Source: a virus
DNA length: 37,466 nucleotides
Direction: 5' to 3' (one strand)
Virus record (IMG/VR): IMGVR_UViG_3300021961_000264
Location: 1 to 37,466 of that record
Of the stretch, positions 31,399 through 37,466 are shown piece after piece. A model generated the notes under the pieces. It was given only the letters and a program-made list of their open reading frames with translations, made no database searches and was not told the DNA's origin. The first letter of the stretch is position 1, and the number at the start of each line of letters is the position of its first letter. The translations under genes and the position numbers were made by a program.

Positions 31399-31670
31399 GA
31401 GTCCTCCACGGGGTCGGTGAGTCCTTTGCGGAGTCCTGCGACGGAGAAGGACTGGCAGGGGGTTCCTCCGACCAAAAGGTTAACTGTGTCTCTGAAAATC
31501 CATTCATGATGCTTGGTCATATCGCCCAGGTTTGGGACATCCGGCCAGTGATGGGCAAGCACTGCGGACGGAAAAGCTTCGATCTCGGAGAAAGCTAATG
31601 GCTTCCACCCGAGGGGATGCCATGCAATGGTTGCGGCTTCGATTCCTGAGCAGACTAAAATGTAGTTCAT
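31038..31670 (-). CDS. DNA cytosine-5 methyltransferase, N-terminal part (frameshifted)
   Basis: The frame starts MNYILVCSGIEAATIAWHPL (SAM-binding motif I, C-S-G-I) and has motif IV with catalytic Cys in GGTPCQSFSVAGLRKGL. After about residue 87 it no longer resembles the family, because the true continuation lies in the overlapping frame (30544-31398). The ATG at 31670 overlaps the stop of a 13-codon ORF. As read, this frame gives a truncated 210-residue protein without the target-recognition part. Confidence 0.75.
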   Translation of the reverse strand: MNYILVCSGIEAATIAWHPLGWKPLAFSEIEAFPSAVLAHHWPDVPNLGDMTKHHEWIFRDTVNLLVGGTPCQSFSVAGLRKGLTDPVEDSCLPTLRSLNVSGLDGLSGKTSPVSCHPTEDGILVPSSERWGSWGMGGPTGCWTLNGSESPSVVVESSLSDVLETQTLPQRFFLSPKACAGILRRAEKRGKTLPKKLRVALQAGSSRSLA

Positions 31671-31708
31671 CGCCCACCCCCTTTGCCGTGTTCTTCTGGT
31701 GTGTTCAT
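31667..31708 (-). CDS. 13-codon leader ORF before methyltransferase
   Basis: The ORF reads MNTPEEHGKGGGR and ends in CGATGA, so that its stop overlaps the methyltransferase start. It is preceded by CAACCCACAACAC. The coupling suggests a translated leader peptide that feeds ribosomes to the methyltransferase. The peptide itself may have no function. Confidence 0.4.
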   Translation of the reverse strand: MNTPEEHGKGGGR

Positions 31709-31721
31709 GTGTTGTGGGTTG

Positions 31722-31735
31722 CTATCAATTGATAG
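31722..31735. promoter_or_regulatory. Perfect palindrome upstream of methyltransferase
   Basis: CTATCAATTGATAG is a 14-base perfect palindrome 14 bases before the leader ORF start. It could bind a dimeric regulator, such as a methyltransferase that controls its own expression. No promoter elements are clearly visible around it. Confidence 0.4.
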
Positions 31736-31801
31736 GCGGTTAATGGCAATTCAAGGGTTGTGTGTTCCCCGCGTTGTTCGGATGCGCGGCCCACGTGGTA
31801 A

Positions 31802-31972
31802 TTATTTGGAGACAACGCGGAGCAGGTAGTCTTCCCACCCCCCACGCATGCCGTTCTCCCAAAGAACGAAAATTCTTCCATCAGGGAGAATTTCATCCAC
31901 CGTCCCGACTCCGAGATGGTTTTTTGTTTGGAACGTGGGGCGAACTTTGTCTCCGATGTTGATGGTCTTCAT
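31802..31972 (-). CDS. 56-aa SH3-like mini-protein
   Basis: The product reads MKTINIGDKVRPTFQTKNHL and continues GVGTVDEILPDGRIFVLWEN, then GWEDYLLRVV. The pattern G-D-x-V, a Gly-rich turn, G-x-V-x-E-I and I-x-V-x-W is that of small SH3-like β-barrels (KOW/DUF-type) in phages. It may bind nucleic acid or protein. The start follows CAACAACACAAAACAACATA. It lies between primase-helicase and methyltransferase. The span is below common size cut-offs but the reading frame is clear. Confidence 0.7.
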   Translation of the reverse strand: MKTINIGDKVRPTFQTKNHLGVGTVDEILPDGRIFVLWENGMRGGWEDYLLRVVSK

Positions 31973-32066
31973 TATGTTGTTTTGTGTTGTTGTTTCGCTG
32001 ACAACCCCAGTCTACACAACCCCCAAAAGGACGCAAGCGAAATTTTTCGTTTTTTTTTACAGGGGG

Positions 32067-34643
32067 TCATTCCTCCTGCTCTAAACCGAACATCGAACTC
32101 GGCAACCGTGTGGCACGAAGGCACAATCCCCCGAACCAGGCGGTCTTCACCCGACCGGCGCCTGGGAGTCGGCGGAGTTGGTCGCTCCACTTGCCGGCAA
32201 ACGGTGTGTCGGAGAAGACCTTTTTCAGTTCGGGGTGCGAATCGGCCACGTCGAGTGAACCGTCCCGCCTGAGTGCCATGCCGTGCCGCTCCAGTGTCGT
32301 GCGTGCCGCCTGCTGGTCGACGTAGCCGGACGCCTGCCTGACCAGTTCAGAGACGCTTCTGGAATAAACGCGGTCGTGTTCTTCATGCCGGACAATGGCA
32401 GCGAGCAGGACCGTGAGCGCCCGTTGCTCGTCCATGTCGTGTGGGTCCGCCCGAAACGCTTGCCACTCCTGCTGGCTGCACCAGTCGGTGGCCTCAGAGA
32501 GTGAGACAACTCGGTCGTGCCTCAAAGAAACGGCGCCAGCCAGCAGAGCGCCGATCTGGTCACCGTCACGCTGCCCGCCGAGGTGGGCTGCACAAGCGGT
32601 CGCAAACACCCTAGCATTGGCGGCAATTACAGGGGCCAGAGTCAGCGCCCGTGACCGGAACGCAGCGCACCACTGATCATCCAGCGTCGTCGTTGCCATC
32701 GCTGCCTGCATTCTTGGCCATGCGCCAGGTGTTTCAATGTGCCTTTGTGTGTCCATCTCCATGAGGGTCAGGCGCGACAGGTCCGCCCGCTGGGTGGCGG
32801 CAACACCAATGGAAGCAAACAAAAACATGCTCCTGACAGTGTATTCCAACGCGTCTCCACCCGCAGACCCCTTGATGATTTTGGCACGGGATTCGCGGCT
32901 GGCTTGGCGGGCGAGCATGAGGATGCGCTGAATACGCTCCTGATCGTGCTTGTTCTCCGTTTCCGCCTCGTCAATGACGACCGGGAAAGCATCACTCCGC
33001 AGGGACTGGCGAATGCCAGCCTCAGTCGTGGAGGTTCCCTGAGCGATGACCGCAGCGTCACCGAGAATGCGTTGGATTACCTGGTCGATGAGGACGGTTT
33101 TGCCACTGCCCGCCTTGCCACTCAGCCAAATGTGAGGGCGCCAGTCGAGCGCCCCGCAGATGGGAGCGCAAACCAGCCAGCCGGCAAGCAGCAGAGGGTC
33201 CATTGGTCCAGCCAAATTGGACAGGCTCAACAGTGACACTAGTTTGCCCGCCTCATCTGCCGGCAATGGGGCAAGAACTGAGCATGGGATTGCGCGTGCG
33301 GTCTGATAGAGGTAGGTGCTGGCGACCCCCTCAATGGACTTGGGACTGCCGTCCACATACAACTGGTCACCGGCGTGATACACGACACGCCCAGCATCGA
33401 GCCACGCGCCACGTCCCCTCAACCGAAACGGATCGAAAACTCCGACCGCCGTCTGGCGCTGCATGAGGGCATTGGCTGCGGAAATCCACGCCACGCTGCC
33501 CTCGGCGCCACCTCGGGAGGGAAACGAATCTTCCCACCACTGGAGGGGAGCCAGCCGAAGCAATTCTGTGCTGCGATGAGCGGCAGCAGACAACGCCACG
33601 ATCTGTCTCAGCGCGTGCGGGAAATAGTAATACGTCCCGTCGTCGTACCCCAGCAAATCAAAAGGCGCCCCAGAACGGTCTGCCCGTTGTTCGTCGTTCC
33701 GTTGAGGGGGAGCGGGCTGCCTCGCCGCCTCAACCATCTCGCGGACCTGCTTGGCCGTCCAGCCCTCGTCCACGGCATCGGCAACGTCCCACCCTCCGTC
33801 CTTGCCAGCCGGTGGGGTCACGACATGCACGGTGCAGCCAAGTTCCTCCAGCAGTTCCTTGACGGTTTTCGCGGCCTTCTTGCCGGCGTCGTCGGCGTCC
33901 GGCCAAATGGTCACGGTCCTGCCAGCCAGTGGGGTCCAGTCAACGTGCCGCACAGCTTGACAACCTCCCGGCCAGGAAACGGCGCAGGCGCCCAGTTCGG
34001 CCATGACGTCAGCGCATTTTTCACCCTCGACCACGACAACCCCGGCGTCAGGTCTGGCTGCGAGACGGTCAAGCCCGTAGAGGGGGCGAGGCTTGGCGAA
34101 TGATGTCCAAGCCCACTTGCTTTCGCCAACGGCGTTGGTGACCCATGTGCGGGGCAAAATCTCCTTGCCACCATCGGCTCGTTGATACCGGGCGATCCAA
34201 CCGATGGGGCGCCCCTCCGCGTTGAGGTAGCACCACGACGCGACCGGGTCACCATGGACGTGGTGCCGCAGTGGGGGCGGAGTCGGGACGCCAGGGGGGA
34301 CCGGGCAGACCTGCGTCCACTCTGGTCGGGATGGCGCCCGAGTTGCGGGAGCCGGTGCGGAGGACGCAACCCCAACAATTTCAGATAACGCCCGTGCCGC
34401 GGCGAGTTGCTCCAGTCCGTTGATGGCGGCGTATAGGGAGATGAGGTCACCTCCGCGAACGTCCCCAGCAAAGTCCGCCCAGCGACCCGTGCGGAGATTG
34501 ATGCTGAGAGACGAGCCGGCGTTGCCAGCCAGATCACCGACCAGCCACTCCGCACCATTCCTCCGACCAGCCGGGAGCCAGCGAGGGACCAACACCTCCG
34601 CCTGCTCAAGAGCGGCGGACGCAACGAGAGGGAAGTCAATCAT
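32067..34643 (-). CDS. Primase-helicase (Toprim + DUF927-like ATPase)
   Basis: The 858-residue protein starts MIDFPLVASAALEQAEVLVP. The N-terminal region (~28-90) resembles the zinc-binding part of primases but lacks the cysteines. A Toprim domain follows with VVVEGEK at 203-209 and IWPDADD at 246-252. A C-terminal helicase has a Walker A motif GKAGSGKT at ~508-515 and a Walker B-like VVIDEAE near 552, as in DUF927-type helicases. It should prime and unwind phage DNA. The start overlaps the 69-aa gene by eight bases. No separate DNA polymerase is seen in the window. Confidence 0.88.
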   Translation of the reverse strand: MIDFPLVASAALEQAEVLVPRWLPAGRRNGAEWLVGDLAGNAGSSLSINLRTGRWADFAGDVRGGDLISLYAAINGLEQLAAARALSEIVGVASSAPAPATRAPSRPEWTQVCPVPPGVPTPPPLRHHVHGDPVASWCYLNAEGRPIGWIARYQRADGGKEILPRTWVTNAVGESKWAWTSFAKPRPLYGLDRLAARPDAGVVVVEGEKCADVMAELGACAVSWPGGCQAVRHVDWTPLAGRTVTIWPDADDAGKKAAKTVKELLEELGCTVHVVTPPAGKDGGWDVADAVDEGWTAKQVREMVEAARQPAPPQRNDEQRADRSGAPFDLLGYDDGTYYYFPHALRQIVALSAAAHRSTELLRLAPLQWWEDSFPSRGGAEGSVAWISAANALMQRQTAVGVFDPFRLRGRGAWLDAGRVVYHAGDQLYVDGSPKSIEGVASTYLYQTARAIPCSVLAPLPADEAGKLVSLLSLSNLAGPMDPLLLAGWLVCAPICGALDWRPHIWLSGKAGSGKTVLIDQVIQRILGDAAVIAQGTSTTEAGIRQSLRSDAFPVVIDEAETENKHDQERIQRILMLARQASRESRAKIIKGSAGGDALEYTVRSMFLFASIGVAATQRADLSRLTLMEMDTQRHIETPGAWPRMQAAMATTTLDDQWCAAFRSRALTLAPVIAANARVFATACAAHLGGQRDGDQIGALLAGAVSLRHDRVVSLSEATDWCSQQEWQAFRADPHDMDEQRALTVLLAAIVRHEEHDRVYSRSVSELVRQASGYVDQQAARTTLERHGMALRRDGSLDVADSHPELKKVFSDTPFAGKWSDQLRRLPGAGRVKTAWFGGLCLRATRLPSSMFGLEQEE

Positions 34644-34845
34644 TTTCAAGTGGGGCGAAAAGTTCGACGACTTCAAATTCTTCACGATGGACCAGCATGA
34701 GTCCAGTGTGCGAACACCAGCAGGAAAGCGAGCGCAGAGTCTCGTCCATGAGGTGTAGCTGCCGCTCGGTGATGCGGCAGGCTTTACCGGGGTTTGCTTG
34801 GCACCATGCCGTCACCGCTGGCAGTGCTGTTTTGTAGGTTGTCAT
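34636..34845 (-). CDS. 69-aa hypothetical protein
   Basis: The product MTTYKTALPAVTAWCQANPG and onward is soluble with cysteines (LSCWCSHTG) and an acidic C-terminus. The ATG at 34845 follows CGCAATACAACAAC, an A/C leader that lies within the 3' end of the VRR-NUC gene (62-base overlap). No domain is recognised. Overlaps on both sides suggest tight co-expression with nuclease and primase. Confidence 0.55.
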   Translation of the reverse strand: MTTYKTALPAVTAWCQANPGKACRITERQLHLMDETLRSLSCWCSHTGLMLVHREEFEVVELFAPLEND

Positions 34846-35188
34846 GTTGTTGTATTGCGTCTAGGGCTTCTTCCTCTGAGCGGACGATAATGGCGATGCC
34901 GCCGGCGTCCGCAACATTTTTCTGCCAGACAATTTGATCTGGCCTAATTTTCCCGGTCGGCGTCTTGACCTCGACCGAGGTGAAAACCGCGATCCGCTTG
35001 CCGACCATGTCCGGAGTGACCTCGACCGAGCGCCACCCGATCAGGTCACCGCTGCCGGGGTTGAGGCCAAACTTGACAAACCTGCCGAACTGGTCCTTCA
35101 ACCCGCCGACATTATTGCGGAAAAGGCGCAGGCCGGGGACGCGACCGAGCGCCAGACGGATTCGTTGGAGGATGGTTGTCTCGTTCAT
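34784..35188 (-). CDS. VRR-NUC type PD-(D/E)XK nuclease
   Basis: The 134-residue product starts MNETTILQRIRLALGRVPGL. The nuclease core is visible as PGSGDLIGW (D48) and FTSVEVKTPTG (E73, K75), typical of the VRR-NUC family. Its members act on branched DNA such as Holliday junctions or flaps. The start at 35188 overlaps the helicase stop as ATGA, which excludes a longer frame from 35230. Along with SF2 helicase, YqaJ nuclease and SSB it forms a recombination/replication group. Confidence 0.88.
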   Translation of the reverse strand: MNETTILQRIRLALGRVPGLRLFRNNVGGLKDQFGRFVKFGLNPGSGDLIGWRSVEVTPDMVGKRIAVFTSVEVKTPTGKIRPDQIVWQKNVADAGGIAIIVRSEEEALDAIQQHDNLQNSTASGDGMVPSKPR

Positions 35189-36567
35189 GCGCGTTTCCTT
35201 TGTCGTGCTGCCATCACCTTTTTCGCCCATGCCGCCGGATAATTCATTCCCCTGGCGCGGCCAATGGCGATGAGGTCTTCAAGCGAGCGGGCGCCTCCTT
35301 GGGCTCGACGTCGCTCGCGTGCAACGGTGGCGGCATCAAGCTGCACCAGATCACCGGCAACCTCCTCAATGGTCCTTTGTTTTTTAGCCACCTCATGCCC
35401 GCACTCTGGGCAAGCGGGACCACACTCCACGGGCGAGTAGACACTGTAGCAGGACGGACACTGCCGGACGGTGGGACCGTTGTCCGTTTCCCTCGACCGT
35501 TTAGGGCGCCCCTCAAGCGACCACTCGCGGACCTCCTCGGCAAGACCGTGTCGCAGGCAGTTGCCGACGTGATCCAAAATTAGCGCCCGCGTTTTGCCCG
35601 GCGACACGCGCAACACGCGACCCACTTGCTGCAAGTGAAGGCCAAGGCTCTTGGTCGGTCGTAGCAGGATGGCTACCGAAACCCTCGGCAGGTCAAAGCC
35701 CTCGGAGATAATGTCGCAGGAAGTCAGGACTTTGATGGAACCGGACGCCAGCGCCTCAACACGCCTGCGCCGTTCGGCCCGGTCGAGGGTGCCGTCGATG
35801 GTGGCAGACGCAAATCCGGCGGCGGAAAAGGCGGCGGCAACGTGTTCGGCGTGAGCAACAGACGCACAAAACACCACGGCAGGCTCGCCGGCTGCGTGCC
35901 GAGCGTAATGCGCGACCGCGTCACCCGTGATGGTTGGGACGTCCACTGCCCCCTCGACCTCACGCCGGTCGAACTCACCAGCCCGCACATGCAATGCACT
36001 GACGTCTAAGTTGTTTGGGGGCGCGTAATAAACAGGACGGCATAGGTAGCCGTTGTCAATGAGCCAGGAAACCTCGGGACCACGGATGAGACAGTCAAAG
36101 GTGTCTCCGAGTCCGCGCCCGTCCAGCCGTTCTGGCGTGGCCGTAAACCCAAGCACAACGGCGCTGGGGAACGCCTGGGTGATGCGCTGCCACTGTCCTG
36201 CGGCGGCGTGGTGACACTCATCGACAATGAGGACGTCAGGCGGGGCAACACGGTCAAGCCTGCGGACAACCGTCTGCACCGAGACAACCTGCACATGCGG
36301 GAACGGGTCGCCGTGGTAACCGGCGGCGATGATCCCGTGCTGCACGTTGTCGTCGTTCAGGGTGCGGCTCGTTTGCTCGACAAGTTCCGCCCGATGGACG
36401 AGAATCCATACGCGCCTTCCCTTCCGGCCCGCGCCGTCAGCAATGTGGGCGAAGGTAACGGTCTTACCACTGCCCGTGGGGCTAACGACACACGGTGACC
36501 TCTTGCCGGACGCAATTGCACGACGCAGCGACATGACAAGCTCATGCTGGTATGGTCGGAGGTTCAT
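35185..36567 (-). CDS. SF2 helicase (RadD/YejH-like) with C-terminal zinc ribbon
   Basis: The 460-residue helicase has motif I SPTGSGKT at 29-36, motif II DECH at 116-119, motif III region GFTATPERLDG near 140-150 and motif VI QQVGRVLRV near 306-314. The C-terminal part has a zinc ribbon (CPSC, then CPECGHE). This combination is typical of RadD/YejH-type DNA helicases acting in recombination and repair. A start with MNLRPYQHEL, close to the Q-motif, fits the family. The stop overlaps the VRR-NUC start and the ATG overlaps the stop of the 105-aa gene. Confidence 0.92.
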   Translation of the reverse strand: MNLRPYQHELVMSLRRAIASGKRSPCVVSPTGSGKTVTFAHIADGAGRKGRRVWILVHRAELVEQTSRTLNDDNVQHGIIAAGYHGDPFPHVQVVSVQTVVRRLDRVAPPDVLIVDECHHAAAGQWQRITQAFPSAVVLGFTATPERLDGRGLGDTFDCLIRGPEVSWLIDNGYLCRPVYYAPPNNLDVSALHVRAGEFDRREVEGAVDVPTITGDAVAHYARHAAGEPAVVFCASVAHAEHVAAAFSAAGFASATIDGTLDRAERRRRVEALASGSIKVLTSCDIISEGFDLPRVSVAILLRPTKSLGLHLQQVGRVLRVSPGKTRALILDHVGNCLRHGLAEEVREWSLEGRPKRSRETDNGPTVRQCPSCYSVYSPVECGPACPECGHEVAKKQRTIEEVAGDLVQLDAATVARERRRAQGGARSLEDLIAIGRARGMNYPAAWAKKVMAARQRKRA

Positions 36568-36881
36568 CGCGTGTTGGCTTGCAATTTGAGGTATCGCTCG
36601 TAGTCCTCGGCATGCACCGGACAGTCGGGGCGCCTAGTGCTGCCGGTCGCCGAATGCCAGCGGTTTTTGTCACAGTTGCACGTCGGGTCCGAGTGACGCC
36701 GAAGCGCCTTCGTCAGTTCCGCATGCCAGACCTTGGTCATGCCCGCGCAAAGCACCAGCGCACGCATTTTTTCTTCTTCGTCCTTTGCGTCCGCCATTCG
36801 CTGGCGGCAAACCCGGTCGCTGAATTCCATCCGCAGCAACAGAGTTTCTACCTCGTCGCAAAATAGTTTGTGTGTGTTCAT
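36564..36881 (-). CDS. 105-aa hypothetical protein with Cys/His cluster
   Basis: The product starts MNTHKLFCDEVETLLLRMEF, has helical charged segments (ADAKDEEEKMRALVLCAGMT) and a cluster CNCDKNRWHS and DCPVHAEDY that could bind zinc. The stop overlaps the helicase ATG and the start shares a base with the coiled-coil gene stop. A 5' fragment of the same gene appears at 1-27. No family is recognised. Confidence 0.7.
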   Translation of the reverse strand: MNTHKLFCDEVETLLLRMEFSDRVCRQRMADAKDEEEKMRALVLCAGMTKVWHAELTKALRRHSDPTCNCDKNRWHSATGSTRRPDCPVHAEDYERYLKLQANTR

Positions 36882-37117
36882 TAATTTCTTTTGGTGAGTT
36901 GGTTTTCCAGACTGTCAATGGTGGCCTGCTGGTGGGTGAAAACCCGGTCTGCTAGGTCTTCCAGTTCTGCGACCTGTTCGGCCATGAACTCTAATTCCTC
37001 ATGGAGTTCAGCGATCTGTCGGTCTTTCTTCTGGAGCAGTTCCTCGGCAGAAGCAAACACGCCGCGCAGGAGATGCTGAAGTTCTTCTATTTTTTCCCGT
37101 GCCTCGATGCCGCTCAT
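36881..37117 (-). CDS. Small coiled-coil protein (copy R)
   Basis: The 78-residue product starts MSGIEAREKIEELQHLLRGV, with an ATG that overlaps the zinc-ribbon gene stop. It differs from the left copy at a few residues, mostly in the first ten and at one Gln/Arg site (KKDRQIAEL). The heptad pattern is the same. It is the complete gene preceding the 105-aa protein in this copy, with TAATG coupling. The function is unknown. Confidence 0.75.
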   Translation of the reverse strand: MSGIEAREKIEELQHLLRGVFASAEELLQKKDRQIAELHEELEFMAEQVAELEDLADRVFTHQQATIDSLENQLTKRN

Positions 37118-37401
37118 GCCACGCCCCCTCTCCGCGCATGGCAGGCAACGCACACGGCGCCGGTCCTGTCGTTTTTCCGACCGCAGTCAGTGCAGAGCCC
37201 CAGAGCTTTACGTTCTGCCCGCCTGCGCCGGTGATACTCCGGCAGGTCGGCGGTCAACTTTTCGTGTGGTCGCTTGTATGGGTTCTTGGGTGTTACCCCG
37301 GTGACCCGGCGGAGGAGGGTCACGATATCCCGCTCCGGCAGATCGGCGTCGAGCGCCTGACGAGCGGCGAAAATAATGTCGCCATAGGATTGTGGTTTCA
37401 T
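37114..37401 (-). CDS. Small zinc-ribbon protein (copy R)
   Basis: The 95-residue product has the same four-Cys ribbon (CTDCG and CVACH) and basic stretch as the left copy. It differs at a few positions (RRVTGVTPK, ERKALGLC and the C-terminal GGVA). ATGA overlaps are kept on both sides. Nucleic-acid binding is likely; there is no family name. Confidence 0.8.
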   Translation of the reverse strand: MKPQSYGDIIFAARQALDADLPERDIVTLLRRVTGVTPKNPYKRPHEKLTADLPEYHRRRRAERKALGLCTDCGRKNDRTGAVCVACHARRGGVA

Positions 37402-37466
37402 TTCAAGAGGTTGATTAGAGACTTGACGAGGCTCATGACAAGGTCGGAGACGAGCAGGAATCCCAC
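37398..37466 (-). CDS. Right-edge fragment of the 34-aa membrane peptide gene
   Basis: The 3' end of the small membrane peptide gene (reading GFLLVSDLVMSLVKSLINLL and one Lys) is present, with its stop overlapping the zinc-ribbon ATG. The 5' part lies outside the window. It is identical to the corresponding part at 544-612. Confidence 0.6.
   Translation of the reverse strand: MGFLLVSDLVMSLVKSLINLLK

Larger units (their letters stand above)
36855..37466. repeat. Right copy of 612-bp terminal direct repeat
   Basis: This copy starts within the 105-aa gene and ends at the window edge inside the 34-aa membrane peptide gene. It matches 1-612 with about 37 substitutions and no indel. In the coiled-coil gene most differences are silent. 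Confidence 0.9.

Noticed and set aside
36855-37466. Insertion sequence or transposon flanked by repeats
   Set aside because: The repeats fill the exact window ends and carry ordinary phage genes; no transposase, inverted ends or target duplications are visible.
1-37466. tRNA genes or integrase/att sites
   Set aside because: No cloverleaf-like segment or recombinase motif was seen by eye on either strand.

Overview
The window looks like one complete genome unit of a tailed phage with a short, T7-type tail (podovirus architecture). It is about 36.85 kb long, and both window ends carry the same 612-base segment in the same orientation (1-612 and 36855-37466). Every gene I can support lies on the minus strand, so transcription and gene order run from high to low coordinates. 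No tRNA, rRNA, integrase, CRISPR array or insertion sequence is visible. The structural set is portal, scaffold, capsid, two tail tubular/nozzle proteins and three internal virion proteins, the last a 2186-residue giant. No DNA polymerase or RNA polymerase is visible, so both functions are probably taken from the host.

Layout in transcription order. (1) Structural operon: small and large terminase subunits (29402-27654), two small genes, portal (27103-25457), two small genes, scaffold (24932-24078), a small-gene region, major capsid protein (23545-22649), a probable head decoration protein, tail adaptor and nozzle proteins (22075-18216), a GNAT-like protein, internal virion proteins (17810-9120), a fibre-attachment-like protein, tail fibre (8726-6819), a small gene and SSB (6314-5895). 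It ends at a strong terminator at 5846-5879. (2) Lysis and recombination block: membrane proteins, an i-spanin-like protein, two tiny lipoproteins, a holin candidate, an amidase, a metallophosphoesterase, an HTH protein, a mini-zincin, a YqaJ-type exonuclease with a conserved companion, and small genes down to position 27. (3) If the two ends are joined, the same run continues at 36881 with a SF2 helicase, a VRR-NUC nuclease, a primase-helicase, an SH3-like mini-protein and a frameshifted cytosine-5 methyltransferase, ending at a terminator at 29983-30013.

Between the two transcription blocks (29482-30025) is a non-coding region with twelve exact copies of TTGGGCAA or its complement, several near copies and an AT-rich core. 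It looks like an iteron-type origin, a packaging site or a control region, and I consider it the most unusual element here. Many genes are joined by ATGA or TAATG overlaps, including several too short for usual gene-length cut-offs (31, 34 and 39 residues).

Host: start codons are almost never preceded by a Shine-Dalgarno sequence. Many follow leaders made nearly only of A and C (AACAACACC-like). One small ORF ends in a PEP-CTERM-like tail. High G+C, absence of SD and a PEP-CTERM-like signal together suggest a Verrucomicrobiota/PVC-type or related Gram-negative host. This is inference. The lipoprotein pair and spanin-like gene fit a host with an outer membrane.
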